DNA from: Salminus brasiliensis
Lineage: Eukaryota > Chordata > Actinopteri > Characiformes > Bryconidae
DNA length: 64,000 bases
Direction of reading: 5' to 3'
Assembly: GCF_030463535.1 (NCBI RefSeq)
Contig: NC_132879.1
Coordinates: 36,380,425-36,444,424 of the forward strand
Numbering within the stretch: position 1 is the first letter of the stretch; each line of letters opens with the position of its first letter. Under the pieces are notes generated by a model. It saw only the letters and a list, made by a program, of their open reading frames with translations, had not been told where the DNA came from and did no database searches. This document shows, one piece after another, positions 11,050 through 24,200 of this stretch. The position numbers and the translations under genes were made by a program.

Positions 11050-11335
11050 ACCTCAAAAGAGCAGTGCATGTAAGATGGTCCAGGAATCTTACATAACTTT
11101 TCAGTGGTTATCCGGTGTCGACCAGAGGAGGATGGGTTCCCCTTTTGAGTCTTGGTTCCTCTCAAGGTTTCTTCCTCCTGTTCTTAGGGAGTTTTTCCTT
11201 GCCACTGTTGCCATTGGCTTGCTCACTTGGGGCTTGGAACCGGATCTCTGTAAAGTTGTGATGCACAGTAACAGAAACTTTTGCATGCCACTGTACATGG
11301 CGCACTTCACCATGAAATAAAGTGACCTTCCTCTG
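11050..11335 (+). repeat. teleost dispersed repeat
   Basis: It contains GTGTCGACCAGAGGAGGATG and GGTTCCTCTCAAGGTTTC, words I know as a widespread fish repeat. Part of it is found inverted at 13105-13190. It carries an AATAAA at 11316, the first canonical poly(A) signal after the CatSper stop codon. Confidence 0.65.
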
Positions 11336-11689
11336 CTTCTCTGTACATGCTGTATTCTTTGAAATAGTAATAAGTAGATCCAGAAATTATAAAGGTGACA
11401 AGAAGAAAATGTACTTCAGTGTTTACCAGCGTTACCCCCTCGACTTTGTCGATGGTTTCTAATGCGCCCATAGTGAAAATATTGTGCCCGTTTGTGTATC
11501 TATAGTATATCGTCCAACAAGACTACATTCAAAGCAAAGATGTGTTTTTTTTCTGTTTACAAGTTCACAGACCTTTCAGTTGGTAAAGACTGATGTGAGC
11601 CTGTCTATTAATCCCGGGTTTGTCTATATCATGGCTTCTGCAGGCTTTCAAAATGCTTCAAAGGACCATGTAGCGTTAAGTACCCCAGG

Positions 11690-11865
11690 TCATATTTGTG
11701 TAAAATCCTGTAATATTACTCTACTCTCAGTTCACATGCGTCTTTGACTTTAGGTTTTTAGCTAATTGTAGCATTTGTAGAGCATGTCCTTTAGTGGTGG
11801 ATCAAAGTGTGAATTACACTTCCCAACTGTAGAGGGAGTCCAGGAGCAAAAAATTTTAATTCTCA
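11690..11865 (+). repeat. dispersed repeat, related to 33990-34190
   Basis: TTTGTGTAAAATCCTG, then GTCCTTTAG...GGAG(T/C)CCAGGAGCAA, recurs in the same order and orientation at 33990-34190 with moderate divergence. Confidence 0.55.
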
Positions 11866-12024
11866 CATGCTCATTTAACTTTGGACAAAAACATACATCC
11901 TGCCATCTTCAAATCAATGTAAAATTAAACTGCTCACAAATATGCTGTTTACACAGTATGTGTAGGGACTAGTATCACCCACGTCACTAATTTCTTTGGC
12001 TCCAAACTTAAATCAAATACAAGT

Positions 12025-12145
12025 TCTTTATATAGCGCTTTTTACAACTGATGTTATTACAAAGCAGTTTAACAGAAATCCAGTAAAAAGATCAACAAGA
12101 CATGAAACATAAATCTGGAGGAAGAAACCTGGGGAGCAGGGGCGT
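12025..12145. repeat. teleost dispersed repeat fragment
   Basis: TATAGCGCTTTTTACAA, AAAGCAGTTTAACAGAAATCC and GGAGGAAGAAACC are spaced as in a common fish interspersed repeat I recognise. Confidence 0.5.
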
Positions 12146-12149
12146 TGTA

Positions 12150-13080
12150 CTGGAGCACACAGAATTTAGAGGGGCACAGCTGTACCCGTCTACTTGCCTA
12201 ATAATATCAATAGAGACTTAATAATAATAATAATAATAGCAACCAGTGACACTACTAACATTATATTAACTTATCGCTATTATTTTCATTAGTAGTAGTA
12301 ATATTGTTATCACACATGCATAAAATATTTCCTTTCCGGTATGTAAAATTGAAATTTTGTCTTCTTCAATTTATGTTAGTTAGATAATACAGACGTTTTA
12401 TATATTGTACATGTATCGTACATGTATCTCCAGAACAATGATTTTACATTATGGGAAATGTAGTGCCTGTGGTAAATTTGTGCCCTATAGTTCTGCTTAG
12501 CGATCCATGATAAAATTGACTTTTTATTGAGGTACATCAACATTTTACTGGGGCATATGCCCCACTTATGCTTACGTAAAATAAGATACAGTCCCCATAC
12601 CTTCACTTAAACCCATCTTTGTCATTTTGCACCCTGAAAAAGGCAGCCGAGGGACTGATGTCTCCGCAATATTTCTTTATTAACATGAATTATTGTATAC
12701 TAATACTTTCTGCTAATGATCTTCTTTGACACTCATGTTTATGTTCACTTCATATTGATCAAAGAGCCCATTTTGATCATATGCTAGTGTTCAATAATAT
12801 GGGATACCAGGATACCCAACCCACATAATAGTTATTGTAGACACTCTGAAATACTGTCACTGAATTTTAATTAGTGTTTTAGATACACAGGGCAGCTCTG
12901 CTTAAACTACACTGTCCCACTCTGATCTATTGCTCCATTTAATGTTAGCACAGCTGTTTTAGTGTGTAGTTGGTCTGAGCACCTTCACAGCAAACGGTAA
13001 AGAATGCAGTGCTTTTCATATGCAGTGTGTTATCTAGAGTACAGAGGATTGACCACCTAGTCACCTAGAAATGTAATGAA
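12150..13080. other. intergenic, nothing recognised
   Basis: AT-rich sequence with a short AAT microsatellite near 12220. No coding exon or known repeat was recognised. Confidence 0.5.
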
Positions 13081-13104
13081 TTATATTTCTAGGTGATGAA
13101 AACC

Positions 13105-13195
13105 AAACACATACCTTGAGAGGAACCAAGATTCAAAAAGGGAACCCATCCTCCTCTGACCGACACCGGATAGCACAACAGCTAACAGAACCAGC
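13105..13195 (-). repeat. inverted copy of the repeat at 11050-11335
   Basis: CCTTGAGAGGAACCAAGATTC and CCCATCCTCCTCTG are the reverse complement of the block near 11120-11180. Confidence 0.65.
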
Positions 13196-13289
13196 AGTTG
13201 AGGAAATGGTCAGATTAGAGTGAGATAATAATATAATATATATGGAAAATGATTATTATACACAGTGCACTGTTGTATTTAAATAAAAA

Positions 13290-13525
13290 TACAATAAATG
13301 GACAAAAGTATTGTGACACCTGCTCACGGATTGTTTCTTCTGAAATAGAGGTCATTAAAAAAAAGAGTGCACCCTGCTTTTGTTGGTCCAGGAGCATTTT
13401 GGAACATTGTTGTAAGGATTTGATTGCATTTAGTGACATGACCATCCCACCTCATCCCCAACTCCCAAACTGCGCTGCATTACAGTCTCCTGGTAGAAGC
13501 CCTGGTTAGGGCTTTAACGGATGAA
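13290..13525. repeat. teleost DNA-transposon-derived repeat
   Basis: It starts ATGGACAAAAGTATTGTGAC and continues GTTTCTTCTGAAAT and CACCATCCCACCTCATCCCC-like words of a common fish non-autonomous element. No transposase is present. Confidence 0.5.
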
Positions 13526-14105
13526 CTGCTTATTTGTCTCAACGGAGAAGCACTAAGTGCTACTTAGCATTTTTCTAACCTCTTGACCACACAAAACTGT
13601 TTAAGGGCACAGAAAGCTGAGGCTATTTCCCGTGTGAAAAGCTGATTAGGGAGTGTAAAATGGCTGAAAACTGAGCTGTTTCTCTGCTAAGCAATGTTAG
13701 ATTTGATGAACATGTTACCAAGCACATACTCCATTTTATTTATCTGTGTTTTATCATTAGATGTAAAATAGATTTAAATAGAAAGTTCTTTGCATATTTC
13801 ATATTGAGTAAATAAGCACTTACTGAGCATGCGAATGCTGTTACTATGTTTGATAAAAAAGAGCGTTATTCAAAAAGACAATTTTTTTTTTATCGATTAT
13901 GGAAATTGCAGTCCTAACACAAAGTGTCATCAGGAATGGACAGAGAACCACCCACACGTTATTGCTACAATGTATAATTGTTTTATATGTAAAAGGAATA
14001 GAATCTCATTTATCAGAACTCTAGTTTCTAATCAAAAAAATACCAAATATCTAATTAAATATATAATACGTAGTATAGTAGTATATAGTATTTACAAATA
14101 GTGTA

Positions 14106-15417
14106 TATACACACATGAACAAAATTGTTGGTACACCTCAGTTAATGAAAGAAAAACCCACAATGGTCACAGAAATAACTTGAATCTAACAAAATTAATA
14201 ATAAATAAAAATTGCTATTGCTATTAAAATTAACCAATGAAAATCAGACATTGCTTTTCAACCATGCTTCAACAGAAATGATGGTACCCTTAACTTAATG
14301 TTTTGTTGTACAACCATTTGAGGCAATGACTGCAAATTAAACGATTTCTGTAACGGTCAATGACATTTCTGCAGGTAATTTTCTCATAGAAGGCCACTTC
14401 AGGATAGTCCAATGTTTACCTCTTAGCCATTCTTGGGTGTTTTTAGCTGTGTGTTTTGGGTCATTATCCTGTTGCAAAACCCATGACCTGCGACCGAGAC
14501 CCAGTATTTTCTCAAGAATCCCTTGACAGTCTTTGTGCCTTGGCAAAAAGTTTAGTTTTTGTCTCCTCTGTCCATTGGACATTCTCCCAGAAGCTTTGGG
14601 GCTTGTCAACATGTAGTTTGGCAAATTCCAGTCTGGCTTTTCAATTATTTATTTTCAACAATGGTGTCCTCCTTGGTCGTCTCCCATGAAGTCCACTTTA
14701 GCTCAAACAATGACGGGGGGTGTTATCTGATACTGATGTTCCTTGAGCTTGAAGTTCAACTTTAATCTCTTTAGAAGTTTTTCTGGGTTCTTTTGTTACC
14801 ATTCGTATTATCCGTCTCTTCGATTTGTCATCAATATTCCTCCTGCAACCACATCCAGGGAGGTTGGCTACAGTCCCATGGACTTTAAATTTCTGAATAA
14901 TATGTGCAACTGTAGTCACCGGAACATCAAGCTGCTTGGAGATGGTCTTATAACCTTTACCTTTAATATGCTCGTCTATAATTTTCTTTCTAATCTCCTG
15001 AGACAACTCTTCGCTTCCTCTGGTCCATGTTGAGTGTGGTACACGCCATGTCACCAAACAGCACAGTGACTACCTGTAGCCCTATATATAGGCCCACTGA
15101 CTGATTACAAGATTGTAGACACCTGTGATGCTAATTAGTGGACACACCTTGATTTAACATGTCCCTTTGGTCACATTATTTTCAGGGGTACCATTATTTT
15201 TGTCCAGGCCTGTTTAATGAGTTTATTTTTAAAATAATTCTGTTAAAGCATGGTTCAAAATCAATGTCGGATTTTCATTTGTTCATTTTCATAGAATTTC
15301 TTTGTATTTCATTCTATTAAATTATTATTACTTTGGTCAGATTCAAGTTATTTCTGTGATTGTGTTTTTTTTTTTCATTAACCAAGGGGTACCAACAATT
15401 TTGTCCACGTGTGTATA
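14106..15417 (-). mobile_element. Tc1-like DNA transposon with long inverted ends
   Basis: The inverted ends begin TATACACA and share AACAAAATTGTTGGTAC-type sequence. Similarity between the ends continues about 180 bases (14106-14280 against 15235-15417), including a shared AACCATGCTT block. TA dinucleotides flank both ends. The interior encodes a broken Tc1 transposase on the - strand: an N-terminal paired-type DNA-binding domain (15057-14698) with KTISKQLDVP, then after a frame break a piece of the catalytic domain with QQDNDPKHTAKNTQEW (14495-14400 region). The frame change and the altered third catalytic motif make it inactive. Confidence 0.85.
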
Positions 15418-15419
15418 TG

Positions 15420-15741
15420 CACTATTTGTAAATACTTTAAATTTTGTAAATACACATAATTTTATCTATAATATATATAGAATTTTATGTAGAAATATAT
15501 AATATAATATATATAATAGTATATAGTATATTTATTTTAACTTTATATTTATTTATTTAGAAAAATAATCAAATTAAATACGTAATTTTGTTTTTAATGT
15601 TTTATTTTAATGTATTAATTAGTTTATCTAAGAGTATGAGTACTATTTCCTGACTTGTAGCACTTAATTTCTCAGAACTAATCATTTCTCAGTTTCCTAA
15701 TTACATCACAGACCACCACTGTGACATCCCACCAGTGTGTC

Positions 15742-15791
<50 letters not shown>

Positions 15792-16080
15792 CATACGCCT
15801 ACTCAGTACTATCTTTGTTCCAGGCAGATGCATGCTGTTTCCTACAAAGAACAAAAGTAGAGGTTGTTTACAATAGAAGCAACTCTTTACAAGGGTCTCT
15901 GAAGTCGGAGTTGCCAACTTTGCAGTTTTCCACCAAATCAGACACGTTTTAAAAAGCATTCCCGGGTGAAAACTGTCTGGGTGTAAGGTCTTCAGCTCCA
16001 ACTTTCTCTGGCCACTACAGACATCAGTAAATGAGAACTAATTGCAATATGAGTGCATTGATTTACGTAGCTGGGAATCT
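15420..16080. other. AT-rich intergenic stretch with (GA)n
   Basis: Very AT-rich to about 15660, then a (GA)n microsatellite at 15749-15788. No gene seen. Confidence 0.55.
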
Positions 16081-16099
16081 TTATGGTAGAGTGACCAGA

Positions 16100-16440
16100 T
16101 GGAGCACTAGTCCTGATGGAAAAGATGAATGCAGCTAAGTACACCTAGATCCTTCAAGAAAATCTGCTCCAGAGCGCTCTGGACCTCAGACTGCAGCGAA
16201 GGTTTACAGGTTTACAGGATTACTTTCCAGCACAACGATGACCCGAAGCACACAGCCATGAGAGCCAGGGAGTGAATGTCCAAGTATGTGAATGTCCTTG
16301 AGTGGCCCAGTCAGAGTCCAGACCTGACTCCAATTGAACATCTGTGGAAGGAGCTGAAAGTCATGGTGTGCCAAGCTTGTATCTTCTTCTTTAGCCAAAA
16401 GAAGCTGTAATTGCTGCCAAAGATGCATTTAGATATCTGC
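16100..16440 (+). mobile_element. Tc1-like transposase C-terminal fragment (decayed)
   Basis: Conceptual + strand translation with frame breaks gives QHNDDPKHTA near 16230, then [20 protein letters not shown] near 16300-16360. This is the last catalytic motif and C-terminus of a Tc1-family transposase. No ends or N-terminal domain are seen, so this is a relic. Confidence 0.75.
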
Positions 16441-16699
16441 ATGTTTTCGTAATGGAAACGTCCTAACGTAATAAAATGTGGAGATGGTGAAAGAGGGGGT
16501 GCAGACTTTCTGGCTTAACTGTATAGCATCTGATACCTCAGTTTTACATACATCTCTAGGATAGCTAAATACATTCGCTGGACCTGGCAACCCTGTCTGA
16601 CATCTGGCAGACAAACCCCCTGTCTACGAATAGGGGGCCGATCTCCTTCAGTTTGACACTTCTGGGTTTCAGTGGTTCCACTTTCACTCTGCTCTGCTC

Positions 16700-16723
16700 C
16701 TACCCCCCCACCCCCACCCCCCG
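16700..16723 (-). promoter_or_regulatory. G-quadruplex-capable tract upstream of sortilin
   Basis: On the - strand the tract has runs of six, five and seven G separated by single T; the seven-run can supply two G-tracts. It is about 180 bases before the sortilin ATG. Role in transcription is inference. Confidence 0.4.
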
Positions 16724-16901
16724 TCCTAATAGTGTCCAAAGGTGTTTGCAGCATCGTCCTGTCAGTCAGCCGGTATGCTAATGCGTTTCGGTCTCCTCCC
16801 CTGACCGTCTGCTGAAGTCCAGCGGTGAGCTGAGCTTCTCCACAGCTCGACTAGGAGCCAGACCAGCATCTCGGTGACACTCAGCTCTGCTCGGAACAGG
16901 A

Positions 16902-18161
16902 ATGATTTGGGGACTCTCAGCCTTGACCCTGGTCTGTTTAGCGGTCCTCGGTGAAGCGCTCACTTTCTCCCGACCTCTTGCGCATGAACCGCCCAGACAC
17001 ACAAGACGAAGACGAGACAGCTGGGCGATCAAGTCCAACTTCATGGCGTGTAAATCTCCCGTCAGCCCCAAAGAGCTGAAGGTCCTGGACGCAAATACGT
17101 ACGAGGTAAGATGAGGATTATTTAATGTAACTATCTAGAGTCAGATTTGGGATGAATGCTAACGCACGCAGATAGAAGACATTTGGTTTGAGGTAGTGAT
17201 GAAAGTGCTCTTTCAGATAAAACACTGGTTTTTATCAATACTAATATGCTTACGAATCTCCCCATGACCGACGCCCTGTGAGACCCCTGTCTATTTATTT
17301 CTGTCTCTTTTTTAGACAGGGTTTCATGGAGACGATGGCTTTACTTTTAGTCTTACCTGGATAGGGGATGGGACCGGGGTAAGTCGATTTCTCTCACCAA
17401 AGTCTCTTTTATGATGAATGTAACTCAGATAATAAAATGTTAAGGATGTTATGGATTTCATATTATTTAGGTAATATCTGTGCTGCAGTGGTCTATCTCC
17501 AGACCGGCCACACCATCACAGGATTAGGTGATGTTCGAGATGATGGTCGATCTCACAGGCTTCCTGAGGGCTGCTGCTCGGTGCTAAAATAGTAGCTCAT
17601 ACAACCAGCTGTTTTTTTTTTTTTTATCGTTTCTGTGATGTCTCATAAAATTCATAAACTATTCTGGATCTAACTTATATTATTAATTAAATATAGAACT
17701 GTCAGTGTGTAAAGACGCGGGGCAAAGCAGTGTAACAGCCTGTCAGTGTAACGTTGCACTGTCCCAGGGAGCCACGTTTTATCACAGGTTCTTGGCCAAA
17801 AATTCGCCTTAAAAAAGGCTTTGAATTCTCGCTGTTGGTTAGTTATTTTATTCACTGAGATCCTGTGGAAGTTATAACCACATCTTCTGTGGACACTTTG
17901 TGGTTGTCTATGGCTGGTTGTTTCAACGGAACTTAAATCAACACGTGATGCCAAGTTGTCTGAGCATGTAAACTTCTTAACCCTTAACGACCCAGCCAGT
18001 GACTTTTTACAGCTTTTTAATTTCTTATCTTTAAGCTATACTTAAAAGAAAGAACCTGATAAAAAAAAAAAAAACGTGTTCTTAATAAAAAAATAATAAC
18101 CCCCACCAAAAAAAAAAAAAAAAATTTGTTTTCTTTTTTTTACATCTTCAGGCAGTTAACA

Positions 18162-18208
<47 letters not shown>

Positions 18209-21200
18209 GTCTAAATTGTATATTATATTTTAAATATGCTATAAATGTAATTGGGAAGGCTGCACAATCCACAATTCCCTGCCCCGAACCACTCTCACAA
18301 AAGGCATGAACATTTTTTTAAAAAACAAAACATGCAGCCAATGTCATTTTATATTTTAGCACTAAACATGTTGGCAATTAAGGCAAGACATAGCACAGGG
18401 TAAATGACCCAAAGAAAGGGTGTTAACAAAAGACAGACATGCAGTTTGATTTTCAGATGCTGTCAAATTTCATTTCAAAGCTGTCAAGTTTTTATTTCCG
18501 AGCTGACTTCAGTAAACGAACAAGTCTTTTCTCTGACCCCTATCAGGTCATTCTAGTGCTGTCCACAGTCAGTGCTCCGCTGGAGTCCTTTTACGAAGGA
18601 GGCTCCACTCGACTTTACAGGAGGTAGTGGTTTAATTCTGCGTAATCATAAAAAAGATGACATCTTAGACGCAATCTCTCTTTACTAAACATTAAACATT
18701 CATTGATTAATTTACTAAATGTGTTATAACCTGATATTACTATGTTTCCTCACAGTGAAGACTATGGGAAGTCCTTTCATGACATCTCCCATGCAATCAA
18801 CAATTCCTTCATAAAAAAGGATTTTGGCATCTGTGCAGGCTCCGGGAATTCTCAGCAGGTATGCAGCTATTACACTGGATGTATGATATTTATTAAGAAA
18901 TGTCCGCTGTACGCTCATTTTGCTGTTCAAAAAACTGACCTGCAAACATCCAGTCCAGAAATAATCAGAAGTGAAGTGACAGCTTCAGGCAGTTAACCAC
19001 TGGTTAGTGGTGGTGCAATTGGTTACTGCTGACAACGGCCATTCTGTTGTGACACAGTGTTTCCACAGCCCCTAGCCACACTCTAGTGTGAGAGGAGGTG
19101 GGGGTTGTAACAGTAATTTGAAAAGTGATCCTACTTAGATGACTACCTACTGAACATGGCTGCTTAGAAGTGAGAGGGGTGAAATTTGAGTGATCTGGCT
19201 TGAATAGTCTTGTGGTTTAACAGGATTGCAGTGGCATTATTAGTTATGATTTTTTTATGCAACATTCCTTTTCTTTTCTCGCATGTTGGTGTTTTCAAAG
19301 GTGATTCTGATAGCTGAACTGCCAACTACTCACAACCCAGGAGGTGTCATATTTACATCAGTGGACTCAGGGGTGACATTCAAGTTAGTGCAGCTGCCGT
19401 TCCACCCAGCACAGCCGATATCCTTCCATGACCAGAACCAAGAATGCCTGCTGGTCATCGGCACAGACGTGAGTTTAGACTGCAGTCCATCACCCTTCAG
19501 TGAATGATGGTGGGCATCTTTGTTCATAAGACACAACTGAATAAGCAAAGACACATGCAGATATAAAAAAAAAAGCCAAGTAAGCCAAGTTTACTGTAAC
19601 CCAAGGTGAGTGCTTATGATATATTAGAGATTATATATAGAGATTCATCACAATTATTTTCTGTATTTATATTTATATTGTACCCAACACGTACATACAG
19701 TTACATTATAAATATTGAGGTTAAGTATATTGTATAAGTTGTCTCTGCTAGAAAGGTTATAAACTCATCTAGGGTTTTTTTTCCCCTAAAGCTAGATCAG
19801 GAGAACCCAATTAAACAAATAATGCAAAAACATTATATTATTGATATTGAAATATTGAAATTGAAATATCCTCTAGGACCTCTGGGAATATGAGCTCAGG
19901 TAGTCAGGTATTTCAATCAAGAGGACAGTCAATCAGTCAGGTCCTGCCGTGTTTCAAGAACATAAACTTGGGTCCCACTGTCAAAATCTGATCTTCACCA
20001 GACGGATTACAAAAGTGTTCAATGCCTCAAACACATGAGCTTTATGAGAACTTGAGAAAATTAGTTAAAAAACATAAGCCCACCAGGCTGGGAAAACAAT
20101 TTCTAAAGAGGCCTCCACCAGACCAACCTGTGAGGCAGATGATGTACAAATGGAAAAAAATTCAGAAAGAACCTACTAGTCTCCCTTGCTTTGAGTCATG
20201 TCAGTGTTTGTGAGCCCACCATCAGAAAAACCCTCAAGCCAACTCAAGCCAAGCCGGTGTTCTACTCTCCAAAAAGAACACTGCTGCTCATCTTAAGTTT
20301 GTTGAAGTCCACATGGATAAACCAGAAGCTTTGTGGAAGTATGTGTTGTAGACTGTTGGATCCAAAATAAACATTTTTGGCTGAAATGAAAAACGTTATG
20401 TGATTAGTTAGTGAAAAACGATTATTGCATTCCAGCATAAGAATCTCATTACAGCTGTTTAGCATGGGGGTGGTAGTAACATGGTGTTTTGATGGACCTA
20501 TGAATTCTGAATTTTTCAAGCAGATTGTACAGGATAAAGCAGGGTATTTGTTGTAGCTGAGTCTACAAAAAAATGGTTAGAGTAGGAAGAATGAAACATT
20601 TTGGAATGGCTGAAAAACCTCACCAACGTAACTGAGTTTAAGCAATTTTGTGATTTAATTGAAGGCATTGCTGCACCAGATATTGAAAGCAAGAGTTTAC
20701 ATACTTTTTCTAACAAAGGTATTTAATCTTGGATATTAAATAAGCAAATGTAGAATAAGTAAATGTCAAAATGTGTTTAATTGGGTTCTCTTTATCTACT
20801 TTTAGGACTTATGATGAAGATCTGATCGCATTTCAGGTCAAATTTGTAAAGAAGTACAGAAAATATGAAAGCATTAGCAGACTTTTTAGCTGCACAGTAT
20901 GTGTCATGAGACTAATTCTCAAGTTCTTTATAACACTTTTGCAGAGTGGTTTGTGGCTCTCGCAAGACTTTGGCAACAACTGGTCTAAAATCCATGATGG
21001 GGTGTACTCTTTTACATGGTGAGGTTCTGTGTTCCCTTAGTAATGTAATAATTCCGGTCATTCACATATGTGTACAGTTGTATGCAAAACTGTACAGCCC
21101 TGTTCCACTGATACTGTTTTGTTTATTCTAAAAGTCAAAAAAGTAAACTAATCCTTCACAGGAAAAATGGGATTTTCTGCTAATTTCACTGTACAGTGTA

Positions 21201-24200
21201 CACTGTACTGTGACAAATACGTGCCCCTTTACCCTTTTTTTAATTGTGGAGCATATTGCACATATTGAAAGAAAACATAACCTTTATACAGGCCACATTT
21301 TATATATTGGTGTCAATTAAACTAAAGATTTTTAACTATAAAACATACAAAAGTCTCTGCAGAAGACTTGTGCATATGACTGCACTTGTTTTCATTATAC
21401 TTCTGTTCTTTTTTTCCCACAATATGTCATTGGAAAAGTGTTTATTTACATGTTTTTAATTTATTTAATGTTTTACATTTTTTACATGATCTCTCTCCCT
21501 TTTCCACTTTTTTGGTACAGGGGACCTGGTAACACCCTCTTTTTCAGCTACGGTCCTGAAAACACAGGTGAAAAAACTTTAATAAGTTACATAGATGCTA
21601 CATATTTAAAAACTATTAAAGTGAAAATATTTGACAAAGTAAGCATTTATAATTAAATGTTTACTTTTAATCACTAAATAATTGGTATTAAATAATTATA
21701 TTAGGCTATTGTCAATTCAAATGTTGACCAAATAAGGTCTACAACTGTCCCTAATGTATTTTATGTTTCTTCTGTGTTTCTCCTGTTAACCGAGTGTAGT
21801 GGATGCAGATAAACAGGGAGAGCTTTTTCTCAGGCGCACACGAGACCTGGGCAGAACATTTACTACCATTTCTCAGAACATCTTCACCTTCGGCCACATT
21901 GGAGGCTTCTTATTTACCTCTGTCATGGAGAAGCAGGTTGGGAAACAATGCAGACAGCATGTTAAACACATACATGCCCAAATACATGCACACATAAGAA
22001 AGCAACAGTGGGAACACAATGGCTCCCAGGTAATGCCACAGTGCTGAGAGTCCAAGAGTACAATTGACATGGATCAAGAAGGCACATGCCAGCCTTCGTC
22101 CTGTGATAATGAGAGTTGTAGCTACTTGGTAGTAATTGGAAATCACTACATTTCACAATTGGTTAAAAGGGTATAAAGAAGAAAAAAAAAGCAAAAAAGT
22201 AATACATTTAAAAGTTCAAATTACAAAGGAGACAATGCTTTTTTATATGATATAGCTGGTTATTATAAGACAAATCTCATTTACATACATTCACCAAGCA
22301 ATCTGTTAGAAATACTATACTAATTCTGGCACCAACAATCATGTCACGCTCAAAATAATTGAGATCACATTTTTTTTCACTTATTCGGATGGTTGATCTG
22401 AACATTACCTAAAGCTGCTGGTCCTTTTCTGCATGATTTATGCAGTTCACTGCAGCCACATGATTAGCTGATTAGATAATTGCATGAATGAGAATAGTGT
22501 ACATTGCATGCGATAGTGTACAGGTCGTCCCAATAAAATACTTGGTAAGAGTGTATTTGCAGTCGTTAATGCCCATGTTATAAGAAGTGTTTTATCACAA
22601 TACATGGCGGCCAATCAGAATCATAGAAGTAACTTACAAATATCTTAAAGGCACAGTAACACAAATACAAAGAGAAAAAGAGAGACTGGAAAATGGTCAT
22701 GTAAAAAAGAATATATGACTGTTTCTTATACATAAACTCAGCAACATGTCATCAGTACTATAAATAATAATAAAATGCAAGAATAATAAAATGGCATATG
22801 GGCCCTTAAATAAAGGTACTGAAGACCTACCCTTCAGGGTATTACCATAGTGAACTAGGAGACAGACTGGTACTTTTTTTTTAGAGAGAGAATGCTGTAA
22901 AAGCAGCATTGTGCAGCTGTGTTACACAGAGTGTGATGTGTGTTTGTAGGGTTCTCCACGGGTTATCTACGTATCTTCAGACCAGGGAGACAATTTCAAC
23001 AAAGCTCTGCTCCCAACTGCCTCCTCTGAGCAGGTAGGAAAGACTGGCTGGGCGCAGGTAAAAGAGTCACTTTAATACACAAATGAAACATAATCTGATT
23101 TGCTTGTCCTTGAGCTCAAAGTAAGACTGGCAAAGCACGTCATATATTGCCCACTGCGTACACACACACACACACACACAAATGCACGCATGGTTGTGTG
23201 CCTATGAGGATGCAGGCTCCAGCTTTTCCTTAACAAACTGTCCTACTTCATCTTGCTGATGCAACAGAAAAAAGTTGACCAGCCTGCTATGTACACACAC
23301 ACACACACACACACATATTTAAACACACCCACAGACACCTCTATGTGATGCGCTCATTATCATGCCCACATCTTCCTGCCCTCTGTTTGCAGTTCTACTC
23401 TCTGTTGGATGGTGATGAAGACATGATCTTTATACATGTGGATAGCCCTGGAGGTACAAACCATCTCTGTATTTTCTCCACTCTAATTCTTTCTCTGTTG
23501 TGAGACTTTAGATGCTTTCTACAGCGTTTAACATGAGATCGGCCCTACATTTACCATTAACCTCTTCAACTACATGGAATCATTCATTCCTTACTGCCAT
23601 AATGTAGGAATAACCAGCCAGATTGCACTGTTTTTCATGTCCTTTCCGAATAATAAGCTTGAAATGAAAGTCTCTTGTTATATAAAACCCAATTTGAGTA
23701 AGTAAGTGATTTGACAGACAGATTTGTACGACATAAATTATATGTTTCCTTTTAACAAGGTTCAGTTTTGAAGCAGCTTTATGCGGAAATTGGCATTTCT
23801 TCCTCCTGGGCTCCCCCTACAGTTGTGAATTTGCATGAAGGCACATGTTTTACACATGCTTTTCTGGACATGCTTAGAGATACAGAACCCCCATCTAAAG
23901 TGAAAGAAGCATGTGAACTGATGCTATTTTGAGTCTTTTTTCTTAAGCATTGTCCCACTTCACCCCAAGCCCAAGCCACATAGTGTAGTTAGCAGCATGC
24001 TGAGCCTGGAGTAGCAATGTCGGCAACACTACTGTCCCTATTACAAGTCAGTGGAGCATCACAATGATTTTAAAGCTGTTGTTTTAAAATGCCCTAGTCC
24101 AAATGTTTACACAAGCGTAAAGAATTTGCCTCGAACATTATTTGTAATCCTATTATTCTAGTTACTCAAATAATTGTTTCAGCCCTAGTTATATGTCTAT

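Noticed and set aside
9391-11313. Several reverse frames of 60-143 residues
   Set aside because: Shadows of a decayed + strand LINE and of a dispersed repeat.
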